12,441 bases of DNA from CAVQBP01 sp964448105 (GCA_964448105.1 CAYUVK010000129.1:1-12441), one strand, 5' to 3'; counted from the stretch's first letter, positions 1 to 5,923 are shown. Notes: generated from the sequence alone by a model not told the origin. Translations and numbers: made by a program.

Positions 1-178
1 TTTTGCATATGATTTTATCCCCATATTTGCTGCTTTGTGTCGAAGTTGGGCTAAGAAACGCTAATTATTTTTATAATCAATATCCACAAAAATAGACAGT
101 AAGTTAACTCATTAATTTTAAATGGGTTACAAAGATAAATTTTTTTTATGTGTTAACTTGAGAAGAAATTATTTGCAA

Positions 179-484
179 TTAAATAATATCTAAAATTGTG
201 TCCAATTTTACTTGGTGTAACACCTTCATTACATTTCCACCAACACCCTCAATATTAAACTTAACATTTCTATTAGTACAAGTTGTATAAGCATGTACAA
301 GACCTTCGATTCCCAAGCTTGCTATGTACTCTACTTTTGATAAGTTAATTGAAATACTTTTACTTCCTTTATTTATTGAATCCTGAACCAGGCTTTGAAG
401 TGTTTTGTTTTCGACACCAATTAAATGATTGTTGTCTATAATGATAATAGATTTGCCCGGATAATATTCAGCATGAATTCCCAT
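179..484 (-). CDS. Single-domain STAS protein (anti-sigma factor antagonist-like)
   Basis: A 101-residue protein made almost entirely of one STAS domain, the fold used by SpoIIAA/RsbV anti-anti-sigma factors, which bind an anti-sigma kinase when unphosphorylated. The beta strand around residues 11-17 (KSIIIID), the segment SISINLSKVEYIASLGIEGL (43-62) and the downstream VKFNIEGVGGNVMKVL stretch follow the family pattern. The start is set by AGGAGT (minus strand, about 489-494) five bases before the ATG. In the family motif D-S-S-G the phosphorylated serine is the second one; here the motif reads A-S-L-G (55-58), so that position is Leu57, with Ser56 still present. Phospho-control may therefore differ or be absent. 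No partner kinase or sigma factor is visible; the gene stands alone and divergent from its right-hand neighbours. The fold is fairly sure, the sigma-pathway role is inferred. Confidence 0.8.
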   Translation of the reverse strand: MGIHAEYYPGKSIIIIDNNHLIGVENKTLQSLVQDSINKGSKSISINLSKVEYIASLGIEGLVHAYTTCTNRNVKFNIEGVGGNVMKVLHQVKLDTILDII

Positions 485-709
485 AGATACTCCTGTGAAA
501 TATTCTTGCTAAAAATAGTTGTTATCTTTTTTCGATTTAGCCCGCTTTTACCTTTTATGACGAAGTCAATCTACAAATTTTTTTGCTTTCAATCCATAAT
601 TATTTTAATAAATCTATAAATAATAAATCAGGTAATAAACAAATTACAAAAGTAAACATTTTTTTATTTACACTTAATTATGAGATTAAAAAACTATTTT
701 ATTTACTCT

Positions 710-738
710 TTGACAATAAATACATAACTTTCTACTGA
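710..738 (+). promoter_or_regulatory. Possible promoter of the small membrane-protein pair
   Basis: A perfect TTGACA (710-715) is followed after 17 bases by TACTGA (733-738), a poor -10 match, 15 bases before the ATG at 754. The -35 is good and the spacing right, but the -10 is weak and the region is AT-rich, so this is tentative. Confidence 0.3.
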
Positions 739-753
739 AAGATGGTGTAGTAT

Positions 754-959
754 ATGGATGATTCACTAGCAAATCTTATTGTTTTTATATTTGCTTTTTT
801 TGTAATTATATAGCAATCCTGAGAGTTATTTATTCTTCACCTGAAAAAATTGAAAAAGAAGTTAAGGAAGCAGATAAAAAAAGAAGTGATGCAATTAAAA
901 AGGAAATTCGAAACTCACAAATTTATGGAACAAAGAAAAGTAGAAAAATTAAGTTTTAA
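754..959 (+). pseudogene. Frameshifted small single-pass membrane protein
   Basis: The ATG at 754 opens 19 codons ending at TAG 811-813: an acidic start (MDDSLAN) then an almost wholly hydrophobic stretch. Shifting by -1 (or removing the two bases 811-812, a TA repeat unit) continues directly into a frame open to TAA 957-959. That frame encodes AILRVIYSSPEKIEKEVKEA followed by a Lys/Glu-rich helix and a basic end (KKSRKIKF). Joined, they give a coherent protein of about 67 residues: one membrane helix (about 7-22) and a charged, probably coiled-coil cytoplasmic tail. A T7 run at 795-801 sits in X-XXY-YYZ register, so programmed -1 frameshifting is an alternative to mutation or sequencing error. 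I do not recognise the family. It lies 65 bases before a holin-like gene, with which it may be co-transcribed. No strong ribosome site precedes it. Confidence 0.65.
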
Positions 960-990
960 TCCCACTTCAATTCTAAAAATTGATGGGATT
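958..990 (+). other. Strong intercistronic hairpin
   Basis: AATCCCA (958-964) and TCAATT (967-972) pair with AATTGA (978-983) and TGGGATT (984-990): 13 base pairs with one two-base bulge (CT) and a CTAAA loop. It starts on the stop codon of the frameshifted gene and ends 24 bases before the next ribosome site. There is no T-run on either strand, so it is more likely an RNA stability or processing element than a terminator. Confidence 0.6.
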
Positions 991-1024
991 CTGACAACAA
1001 TCAAAAAACCTACGGGAGGTTACT

Positions 1025-1288
1025 ATGAATCTTAGTAAAAAAGCTCTTGGTCTTTCATTGGGATTAATATGGGGCTTTACAGTTTTAATCTCAACTTGGT
1101 GGTTGCTAATCGCTGGTTCGTCCGGATTCACAATTTCTAATCTTAGTAGATTCTATTTCGGATATTCTTTCAGTTGGATAGGTGGAATAATTGGTTTATT
1201 ATGGGGATTTGTTGATGGATTTATTTGCGGTTTTATAATTGCATGGCTTTATAATATGTTCAATAAAAGTAAAACAGCAACAGCATAG
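1025..1288 (+). CDS. Small two-helix membrane protein, bacteriophage-holin-like family
   Basis: An 87-residue, strongly hydrophobic protein. Membrane segments lie at about residues 8-30 (LGLSLGLIWGFTVLISTWWL) and 51-77 (WIGGIIGLLWGFVDGFICGF onward), joined by a polar loop with an aromatic RFYFGYSFSW stretch. It ends in AWLYNMFNKSK, so positive charges follow the last helix. The G-x-x-W-G pattern and the W-G-F-x-D-G...A-W-L-Y-N signature match a family of small chromosomal proteins, often labelled bacteriophage holin, found in Bacteroidota/Chlorobi-type genomes; that label is from memory of the family and does not prove lytic function. GGGAGG (1014-1019) lies five bases before the ATG, an excellent ribosome site. 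There is no endolysin or other phage gene nearby, so a membrane housekeeping or stress role is as likely. Confidence 0.75.
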   Translation: MNLSKKALGLSLGLIWGFTVLISTWWLLIAGSSGFTISNLSRFYFGYSFSWIGGIIGLLWGFVDGFICGFIIAWLYNMFNKSKTATA

Positions 1289-1573
1289 AAATACTCTTAG
1301 ATTTCTAAAAAGTTATCGAATAATTCTAACTTAAAACACCTCCATGCATCCTAAAAAAAGAGGAGGGCGGATTGTAAAAGAGTAGCGGGCGTGAAATGTA
1401 GAACAAGTTTTAACTTTTTATTTATTTGCCAATCATTAAATAATCTTTGTTTCTGTAGAATAATATATGCAAGTTTAAATATTATTATAAATCTACTTCT
1501 GGGATAAATAAGTTTGTGTATCTTTAATAGTAGCATCTTATTTATAAACAATAACAAATTAAGGAGAAAAAAA

Positions 1574-1744
1574 ATGCCAAAACAAGTTTCACCCTATCAT
1601 TCCAAAACAGGAAAAGTATATCACATATATGGAGTATGCACTGCAGGCCATGCTATTAAAAGAGGAAAAAAAGTAAACGGAAAGAGTAATAAAAAACTTT
1701 GTAAAGCCTGTGGAGATATAAGGGCTGGTAAAAGGTCACGATAA
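1574..1744 (+). CDS. Small basic Cys/His (zinc-ribbon-like) protein
   Basis: A 56-residue, very basic protein. I place the start at the ATG at 1574 because AAGGAG (1561-1566) is seven bases upstream and the residues coded further upstream are low-complexity; the in-frame ATG at 1514 has no such site. The sequence contains K-V-Y-H-I-Y-G-V-C-T-A-G-H (residues 14-26) and L-C-K-A-C-G (42-47). His17, Cys22, His26, Cys43 and Cys46 could supply a Zn site with a C-x2-C knuckle. The Y-H-x4-C...C-x2-C arrangement resembles short metal-binding modules such as the Ada-type or zinc-ribbon folds. The tail (RAGKRSR) could bind nucleic acid. I do not know a named function. It is a monocistronic gene with its own strong terminator. 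Confidence 0.7.
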   Translation: MPKQVSPYHSKTGKVYHIYGVCTAGHAIKRGKKVNGKSNKKLCKACGDIRAGKRSR

Positions 1745-1783
1745 GAATCGACTAAATAAGACAAATCCATTTCCGATTTAACG

Positions 1784-1815
1784 AATCCCGCTTAATAACA
1801 TAGGCGGGATTTTTT
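1784..1815 (+). terminator. Rho-independent terminator after the small Cys/His gene
   Basis: AATCCCGC (1784-1791) pairs perfectly with GCGGGATT (1804-1811) across a 12-base loop and runs into T residues through 1815. It is 40 bases after the stop at 1742-1744 and is the clearest terminator in the window. Confidence 0.9.
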
Positions 1816-1902
1816 ATGTCCTTTTAGTTATAAAAATTCCCCACTTAACTCAGTATTTTTAAAAGAACTTCTTGAAGTTGATAAAATGATATGCCCAAAT
1901 AA

Positions 1903-1947
1903 TATTTTTAGAAAAAACCCATCTTAAGTAGGGTATTTCTAAGAATA
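1903..1947. repeat. 45-bp imperfect palindrome
   Basis: Three pairing blocks are nested: TATTTTTAGAAA (1903-1914) with TTTCTAAGAATA (1936-1947, one G-T pair), ACCC (1917-1920) with GGGT (1931-1934), and a CTTAAG core (1923-1928). Short unpaired bases separate them. It lies between the terminator at 1784-1815 and the pseudogene at 1994, where no intact gene exists. It could be a bidirectional terminator, an operator of the dead gene or the remnant of a small mobile element. Confidence 0.55.
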
Positions 1948-1993
1948 ATTTTATCTTACCAAAAGGATATCATTATTAAGTTTATAAAAAGTA

Positions 1994-2296
1994 ATGTTCA
2001 ATAAAGCTATAGTAAGAAAACCATGTAAAAACTTTGTGAATGGTTTAACGAGTGCAAATCTGGGAAAACCTAACTATTAGCTAGCGCTAAAGCAACATCA
2101 AAAATATATTGAAGCTCTTGTAAACTGTGGACTTGATGTTACGGTATTGGAAGCTGATAAAAATCACCCCCATTCTACTTTTGTAGAAGATACTGCTTTA
2201 CTAACTCGATAAAAGATTATTATTCTCAATGTACGGAAGCTGAAAAAAGGGGAAATCGAGGGAGTGTTAACCAAAATGTTCAGTAAAATACCTTAA
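1994..2296 (+). pseudogene. Truncated, stop-interrupted dimethylarginine dimethylaminohydrolase remnant
   Basis: Reading one frame through from ATG 1994 gives MFNKAIVRKPCKNFVNGLTS and ANLGKPNY, a TAG at 2078-2080, then LALKQHQKYIEALVNCGLDV and TVLEADKNHPHSTFVEDTALLTR. A TAA follows at 2210-2212, then KIIILNVRKLKKGEIEGVLT up to TAA 2294-2296. This is the N-terminal part of the DDAH family (guanidino-group-modifying enzymes that release citrulline and dimethylamine from dimethylarginine). The substrate-contact motif F-V-E-D-T-A is intact. Both internal stops are in frame, so they look like point nonsense mutations (GAG or AAG to TAG, for example). Only about 100 of the usual ~255 residues remain; the half with the catalytic His and Cys is missing, and the sequence after 2296 shows no continuation before the tRNA. 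No ribosome site is evident. It is clearly non-functional as an enzyme. Confidence 0.85.
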
Positions 2297-2298
2297 TC

Positions 2299-2329
2299 TT
2301 TACTATATTTACTGTGAATTGTTTAGAAT
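2299..2329 (+). promoter_or_regulatory. Possible tRNA-Arg promoter
   Basis: TAGAAT (2324-2329) is a good -10-like hexamer 17 bases before the tRNA. The best -35 candidate is TTTACT (2299-2304), with a long 19-base spacer. It is tentative because the region is AT-rich. Confidence 0.3.
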
Positions 2330-2346
2330 TTTGTTTGAAAATAAAC

Positions 2347-2420
2347 GCGCCCATAGTTCAAATGGATAGAACGTTGGATTCCGGTTCCAAAGGTTGAAGG
2401 TTCGAGTCCTTCTGGGCGTA
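2347..2420 (+). tRNA. tRNA-Arg, anticodon CCG
   Basis: A complete 74-base cloverleaf. The acceptor GCGCCCA (2347-2353) pairs with TGGGCGT (2413-2419), with a G-T at the first pair; the D arm is GTTC...GAAC. The anticodon stem TTGGA/TCCAA encloses TTCCGGT, anticodon CCG (reads CGG, Arg). The T arm is GAAGG-TTCGAGT-CCTTC, and the discriminator is A2420. CCA is not encoded (CTGG follows), so it must be added after transcription. It lies immediately downstream of the DDAH-like remnant. Confidence 0.95.
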
Positions 2421-2440
2421 CTGGAAATAAGTTAAAAGTA

Positions 2441-2512
2441 AAAAATCAAAAGTCAAAAAGAGAAAAAATACCTGGTAAAATTGTGTTAAAAATTTTTGAC
2501 CTTTGAATTTTT
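2441..2512. repeat. Imperfect A/T-rich inverted repeat downstream of the tRNA
   Basis: A run of A-rich units (AAAAATCAAAAGTCAAAAA, 2441-2459) is complementary, with one mismatch and one bulge, to TTTTTGACCTTTGAATTTTT (2493-2512). TTTTGACCTT recurs at 2547-2556, and a perfect 10-bp tandem duplication (TTATTTTTCA) occupies 2559-2578. It could terminate the tRNA transcript, but it is low in complexity and no clean terminator is seen. Confidence 0.45.
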
Positions 2513-2602
2513 CAGAATTTTGGACTGATCGGACTTTGGCAGAGACTTTTGACCTTCCTTATTTTTCATTATTTTTCAAGTCTATTTTTTAAAAGGATTG
2601 AC

Positions 2603-3289
2603 ATGCTTACTAAGAAGAAAAAATTATCTAAAAAAGAAATTAAGCAGGATAAATTAGTTGAAGTTTATTATAAGGCTTATGGATATTTTGAGGAAAACAG
2701 GTCCAGGATTTTATTTTATGCAGGTGCTTTAATTGTTCTCGTTTTTGTAATAATATATTATATCAATAATAAAAAAGAGAATAATGCCAAGGCGGAAGTA
2801 TTATTGTCACAGGTTATGAATCTTTATGATCAGGGTTCATATCTTGAAGCTATTGAAGGCAGACCGTCACAAAATATTACAGGCCTCAAAAAAATGGTTG
2901 AAGATTATGGAAGTACCGAGAATGGTGAAACTGCAAAAATCTATCTGGCCAATTCGTATGATATGCTTGGCAAATCTGACGAGGCTCTGAAATACTATGA
3001 AGATTATGATGGTGACATTTCTATATATCAAGCGACGGCGCTTGCCGGACAGGCAGGGATTTATGCAGGGAGAAAAGAATACGAAAAGGCTGCCGATTTG
3101 TTTAGAAAAGCTTCACGGGTATCTAAAACAGATGTTCTAAACCCTGATTATATGCTGGATGCAAGTATCAATTACATTAGAGCAGGTAAAAAAGAAGAAG
3201 CAAAAGGATTGCTGGAATCACTAAAAAAAGATTACCCGTTATCCCAAGTTGCAAGAAAAGCTCAGGAGTATTCAACTCTAGTGGATTAA
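2603..3289 (+). CDS. Membrane-anchored TPR protein (YfgM/TolA-binding-like)
   Basis: A 228-residue protein using the ATG at 2603, chosen because AAAAGGA (2591-2597) precedes it; the 18 residues coded upstream in frame are not protein-like. It has a Lys-rich cytoplasmic start (residues 1-35), one membrane helix at about 35-54 (ILFYAGALIVLVFVIIYYI), then an extracytoplasmic domain of tetratricopeptide repeats. These include units around GETAKIYLANSYDMLGKSDE, ALAGQAGIYAGRKEYEKAAD and LDASINYIRAGKKEEAKGLL. The layout matches YfgM-type proteins, which assist chaperones at the Sec translocon or outer-membrane assembly; the exact role here is inferred. It is followed by a probable terminator and 220 bases of non-coding DNA, so it seems to be transcribed separately from efp. 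Confidence 0.8.
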   Translation: MLTKKKKLSKKEIKQDKLVEVYYKAYGYFEENRSRILFYAGALIVLVFVIIYYINNKKENNAKAEVLLSQVMNLYDQGSYLEAIEGRPSQNITGLKKMVEDYGSTENGETAKIYLANSYDMLGKSDEALKYYEDYDGDISIYQATALAGQAGIYAGRKEYEKAADLFRKASRVSKTDVLNPDYMLDASINYIRAGKKEEAKGLLESLKKDYPLSQVARKAQEYSTLVD

Positions 3290-3353
3290 TTTTTAATTGT
3301 GTTAATTTTTTTTAATAGGCATTCATCAATATTTTTCAAAAATTAAATAAATC

Positions 3354-3371
3354 AAAACCTACCGGTTTTTT
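3354..3371 (+). terminator. Probable terminator after the TPR membrane protein
   Basis: AAAACC (3354-3359), a TACC loop and GGTTTT (3364-3369) form a perfect 6-bp stem running into further T residues. It lies 64 bases after the stop codon. The stem has only two GC pairs, so efficiency is uncertain. Confidence 0.5.
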
Positions 3372-3400
3372 ATAAAAATTGATAATTTTTTTGAAATTTT

Positions 3401-3436
3401 TGCTAATTTTTGTAAAGAATCTGCAATTTTCTGTAA
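3401..3436. repeat. Two 15-bp direct repeats upstream of the efp promoter region
   Basis: TGCTAATTTTTGTAA (3401-3415) and TGCAATTTTCTGTAA (3422-3436) are near-copies whose starts are 21 bp apart, two helical turns. They lie just upstream of the candidate efp promoter. This spacing would suit a protein binding one face of the helix, but base composition favours chance similarity. Confidence 0.35.
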
Positions 3437-3446
3437 TCTTTAATTC

Positions 3447-3475
3447 TTGACTTTCTAGCCTTATATATCTATTTT
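3447..3475 (+). promoter_or_regulatory. Candidate promoter of efp-accB-accC
   Basis: TTGACT (3447-3452) is followed, after exactly 17 bases, by TATTTT (3470-3475), 36 bases before the efp ATG. Five of six and four of six bases match the vegetative consensus. No ribosome site is seen between it and the start. Confidence 0.4.
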
Positions 3476-3511
3476 TTTCTTCTCAATTATTTAATTAAAA
3501 GTTTAGTATTT

Positions 3512-4075
3512 ATGGCTGATACTTCTGATTTTAGAAATGGTTTAATTATCAAATTTAAAAATGATCTCTATTCTATAGTTGAATTTCAACACGTCAAACC
3601 AGGTAAAGGGGGAGCATTCGTTAGAAGCACTTTAAAGAATTTAAAAACTGGAAAAGTTTTAGATAATACTTTCAGATCAGGTGAAGGTATTGAAATTGTA
3701 CGCGTTGAAAGAAGAAAATATCAATACTTATATAGGGAAGGGAACTTTTTAGTTTGTATGGATAACGACACTTATGAGCAAATTAATATACCTATTGAAT
3801 TATTTGGAGATAGCGTAAATTACTTAAAGGAAAGTGAAGAAGTTGATATTTTATTCAATGGCGAAGAAATAATAAATGTCGAAATACCAATATTTGTAAA
3901 CTTAAAAGTTATTGAAACTGAACCGGGATTTAGAGGTGATACTGCAACTGGAGCTAATAAACCGGCTAAGCTAGAAACTGGAGCTACAGTAAATGTTCCC
4001 TTGTTTATCAATGAAGGGGATTTTTTGAGAATTGATACTAGGGTAGGGGGATATGTAGAGAGAGTGAAATCTTAG
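3512..4075 (+). CDS. efp: Translation elongation factor P
   Basis: A 187-residue EF-P, full length for the family, which binds between the P and E sites of ribosomes stalled at consecutive prolines and stimulates peptide-bond formation. Domain I carries the loop K-P-G-K-G-G-A-F (29-36), whose Lys32 matches the residue that is beta-lysylated or otherwise modified in many bacteria; no modifying enzyme gene is in the window. Two OB domains follow (about 65-125 and 130-187). The C-terminal signature is seen in KLETGATVNVPLFINEGD and the conserved RIDTRVGGYVER end. There is no Shine-Dalgarno-like sequence before the ATG at 3512; the start is fixed by the conserved N-terminus. accB follows 15 bases later, a pairing seen in many bacteria, so the three genes probably form one operon. 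Confidence 0.97.
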   Translation: MADTSDFRNGLIIKFKNDLYSIVEFQHVKPGKGGAFVRSTLKNLKTGKVLDNTFRSGEGIEIVRVERRKYQYLYREGNFLVCMDNDTYEQINIPIELFGDSVNYLKESEEVDILFNGEEIINVEIPIFVNLKVIETEPGFRGDTATGANKPAKLETGATVNVPLFINEGDFLRIDTRVGGYVERVKS

Positions 4076-4090
4076 AAAGAGGGTGTCAAA

Positions 4091-4561
4091 ATGGATTTGA
4101 ATTTAATTAAGAAGCTGGTTAAAGTTGTTGATTCCAGTGAGATAACAGATCTTGAAGTAGAAGAGAATGGTTTTAGGGTTAAAATAGCTAAAAAAATAAG
4201 AATGGGGAATATTGTGACACAGCCTCAGATTTTAGCTAACACTTCTTCCATCAGTAACAACAGTAATAATGAAGATGTTGCTCAGGAAACAGTTAAACCA
4301 AAAGAAGAACCGAAGGAAAATTTTCATGAAGTAAGATCACCTATAGTCGGTACATTTTATAGAGCTCCTGCTCCTGATGCGGATCCTTATATTCAAATAG
4401 GTGATAATGTTTCTGTCGGTTCTGTTCTGTGTATTGTTGAGGCAATGAAATTAATGAATGAAATTGAATCAGACATGGATGGTAAAGTTGTTAAAATTTT
4501 AGCTGAGAATGGAAAACCTGTGGAATATAACCAGCCTCTCTTTTTAATTCAACCCGGCTGA
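4091..4561 (+). CDS. accB: Acetyl-CoA carboxylase biotin carboxyl carrier protein
   Basis: A 156-residue BCCP. It carries the covalent biotin that shuttles carboxyl groups from biotin carboxylase to the carboxyltransferase, which makes malonyl-CoA for fatty acid synthesis. The biotin site E-A-M-K-L-M-N has Lys120. The domain also has the thumb loop typical of bacterial BCCP (TFYRAPAPDADPY, 88-100), starting from the conserved S-P-I-V-G-T. Residues 1-36 are the conserved helical N-terminal region that binds AccC, and 40-77 are a low-complexity linker rich in Asn, Ser, Glu and Lys. GAAAGAGGG (4075-4083), overlapping the last base of the efp stop codon, is the ribosome site. It lies directly upstream of accC. 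Confidence 0.97.
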   Translation: MDLNLIKKLVKVVDSSEITDLEVEENGFRVKIAKKIRMGNIVTQPQILANTSSISNNSNNEDVAQETVKPKEEPKENFHEVRSPIVGTFYRAPAPDADPYIQIGDNVSVGSVLCIVEAMKLMNEIESDMDGKVVKILAENGKPVEYNQPLFLIQPG

Positions 4562-4588
4562 TTCTTTTATAAAAGTCTGAGAAGAAGT

Positions 4589-5923
4589 TTGTTTAATAAA
4601 ATTTTAATTGCAAACCGCGGCGAAATAGCTTTAAGAATTTTAAGAACATGTAAAGAATTAGGTATTAAAACTGTTGCAGTTTATTCTGAAGCAGATAAAA
4701 ATTCTCTTCATGTTACATTTGCCGACGAAGCAGTCTGCATTGGACCGCCACCCAGCAGGGAAAGTTATCTAAAAATTCCGATTATTATTTCTGCAGCGCA
4801 AATTACCGGTGCGGATGCAATTCATCCGGGATATGGGTTTTTAGCAGAGAATGCCAGCTTCTCCGAAATCTGTTCCGAATCAAATATAAAATTTATTGGC
4901 CCATCTCCTAATATGATTAGAGCAATGGGTGATAAAGCTTTTGCACGTGATACAATGAAAAAAAACGGTATCCCTGTAATTCCCGGCAGCGATGGAATTG
5001 TATTGGATGCCCAGGAAGGAAAAAGAATTTCAGATGAAATAGGTTACCCGGTAATAATAAAAGCTTCCGCAGGCGGTGGTGGTAAAGGGATGAGAATTGT
5101 ATGGGAAGAAAAGGAATTAACTAAAGCTTTTCAAACTGCACGCGCTGAAGCCGAATCTTCATTCGGCAATCCTGATGTATACCTGGAAAAGTTTGTTGAA
5201 AATCCGCGTCATGTGGAAATTCAAGTTTTAGGGGATAGTTTTGGAAATGTGTACCATTATGGAGAAAGAGACTGTTCAGTTCAAAGAAGACATCAAAAAT
5301 TAATAGAAGAATCTCCATCACCGGCGATTGATTCCGAGATAAGAAATAAAATGGGTGAAACTGCTATAACCGGGGCTAAAGCTGTTAATTATGAAGGTGC
5401 CGGTACTGTTGAATTCCTTTTAGACAAGCATAAGAATTTTTATTTCATGGAAATGAATACGCGTATTCAAGTCGAACATCCTGTAACAGAATTTGTTTAT
5501 AACGTTGATTTGATAAGACAGCAAATTCTTGTTGCTGCCGGAGAAAAAATCGAAACCTTACCAGGTAAGCCGCAGGGACATAGTATCGAATTTAGAATAA
5601 ATGCTGAAGATCCTGCAAATAGTTTCAGACCTTCTCCGGGTGAAATTGAATCTCTTCACTATCCAGGCGGATTTGGCGTGCGGATCGATTCACATATCTA
5701 TCAAGGATACGTTATTCCACCGTATTATGATTCTTTAATTGCGAAGCTAATTGTCTGGGGAACTGATAGATCTCATGCAATCCTTAGAGGTAAAAGAGCT
5801 CTTGAAGAATTTACAGTGGAGGGGATAAAAACTACTATTCCTTTTCATCTAAAAGTACTCGAGGATAGAAAATTCTTAACCGGTAATTTTGATACAAGCT
5901 TTTTAGAAAGTTTCGAATTTTAA
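4589..5923 (+). CDS. accC: Acetyl-CoA carboxylase biotin carboxylase subunit
   Basis: A 444-residue ATP-grasp biotin carboxylase (E. coli AccC has 449), which carboxylates the biotin on BCCP using ATP and bicarbonate. The N-terminal fold opens with FNKILIANRGEIALRILRTC. The glycine-rich ATP loop is AGGGGKGMR (161-169), with Lys116 and Lys158 as the ATP-contacting lysines. Metal and active-site residues Glu275, Glu288, Asn290 and Arg292 lie in F-M-E-M-N-T-R-I-Q-V-E-H-P (286-298). The start is a TTG at 4589: the conserved protein begins right there, a weak GAGAAGAAG lies just upstream, and no in-frame ATG, GTG or other TTG lies between it and the accB stop (4559-4561). accB and accC share one reading frame, 27 bases apart. 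Confidence 0.97.
   Translation: MFNKILIANRGEIALRILRTCKELGIKTVAVYSEADKNSLHVTFADEAVCIGPPPSRESYLKIPIIISAAQITGADAIHPGYGFLAENASFSEICSESNIKFIGPSPNMIRAMGDKAFARDTMKKNGIPVIPGSDGIVLDAQEGKRISDEIGYPVIIKASAGGGGKGMRIVWEEKELTKAFQTARAEAESSFGNPDVYLEKFVENPRHVEIQVLGDSFGNVYHYGERDCSVQRRHQKLIEESPSPAIDSEIRNKMGETAITGAKAVNYEGAGTVEFLLDKHKNFYFMEMNTRIQVEHPVTEFVYNVDLIRQQILVAAGEKIETLPGKPQGHSIEFRINAEDPANSFRPSPGEIESLHYPGGFGVRIDSHIYQGYVIPPYYDSLIAKLIVWGTDRSHAILRGKRALEEFTVEGIKTTIPFHLKVLEDRKFLTGNFDTSFLESFEF

Noticed and set aside
1..64. Open plus-strand frame at the left edge ending WAKKR-stop, and a minus-strand frame starting MGIKSYAK
   Set aside because: Each is too short to identify and neither has supporting signals; either could be the end or beginning of a neighbouring gene outside the window.
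105..129. TAACTCATT/AATGGGTTA hairpin with nearby GTTAAC copies downstream of the STAS gene
   Set aside because: The stem is short with a G-T pair and has no T-run on the minus strand, so it was not called a terminator.
850..1035. A 61-codon Lys-rich frame starting at ATG 850
   Set aside because: It runs one base out of register with the Lys/Glu-rich tail of the frameshifted membrane protein and its composition mirrors that tail. It has no ribosome site and overlaps the holin-like gene.
1025..1288. Possible prophage remnant because of the holin-like gene
   Set aside because: No other phage gene, integrase or attachment repeat is visible, and this family is widespread as a stand-alone chromosomal gene.
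1344..1385. A 13-codon frame (MHPKKRGGRIVKE)
   Set aside because: No ribosome site, no extension and no support; the surrounding 1289-1573 stretch is AT-rich non-coding DNA.
1514..1573. N-terminal extension of the Cys/His protein to the ATG at 1514
   Set aside because: The extension is low-complexity, has no ribosome site and crosses the AAGGAG that serves the ATG at 1574.
1866..1879. AACTTC-TT-GAAGTT inverted repeat
   Set aside because: A 6-bp arm pair in AT-rich DNA with no gene context is expected by chance.
2549..2602. N-terminal extension of the YfgM-like protein
   Set aside because: The residues are translated from the repeat-rich T tract, and the AAAAGGA site points to the ATG at 2603.
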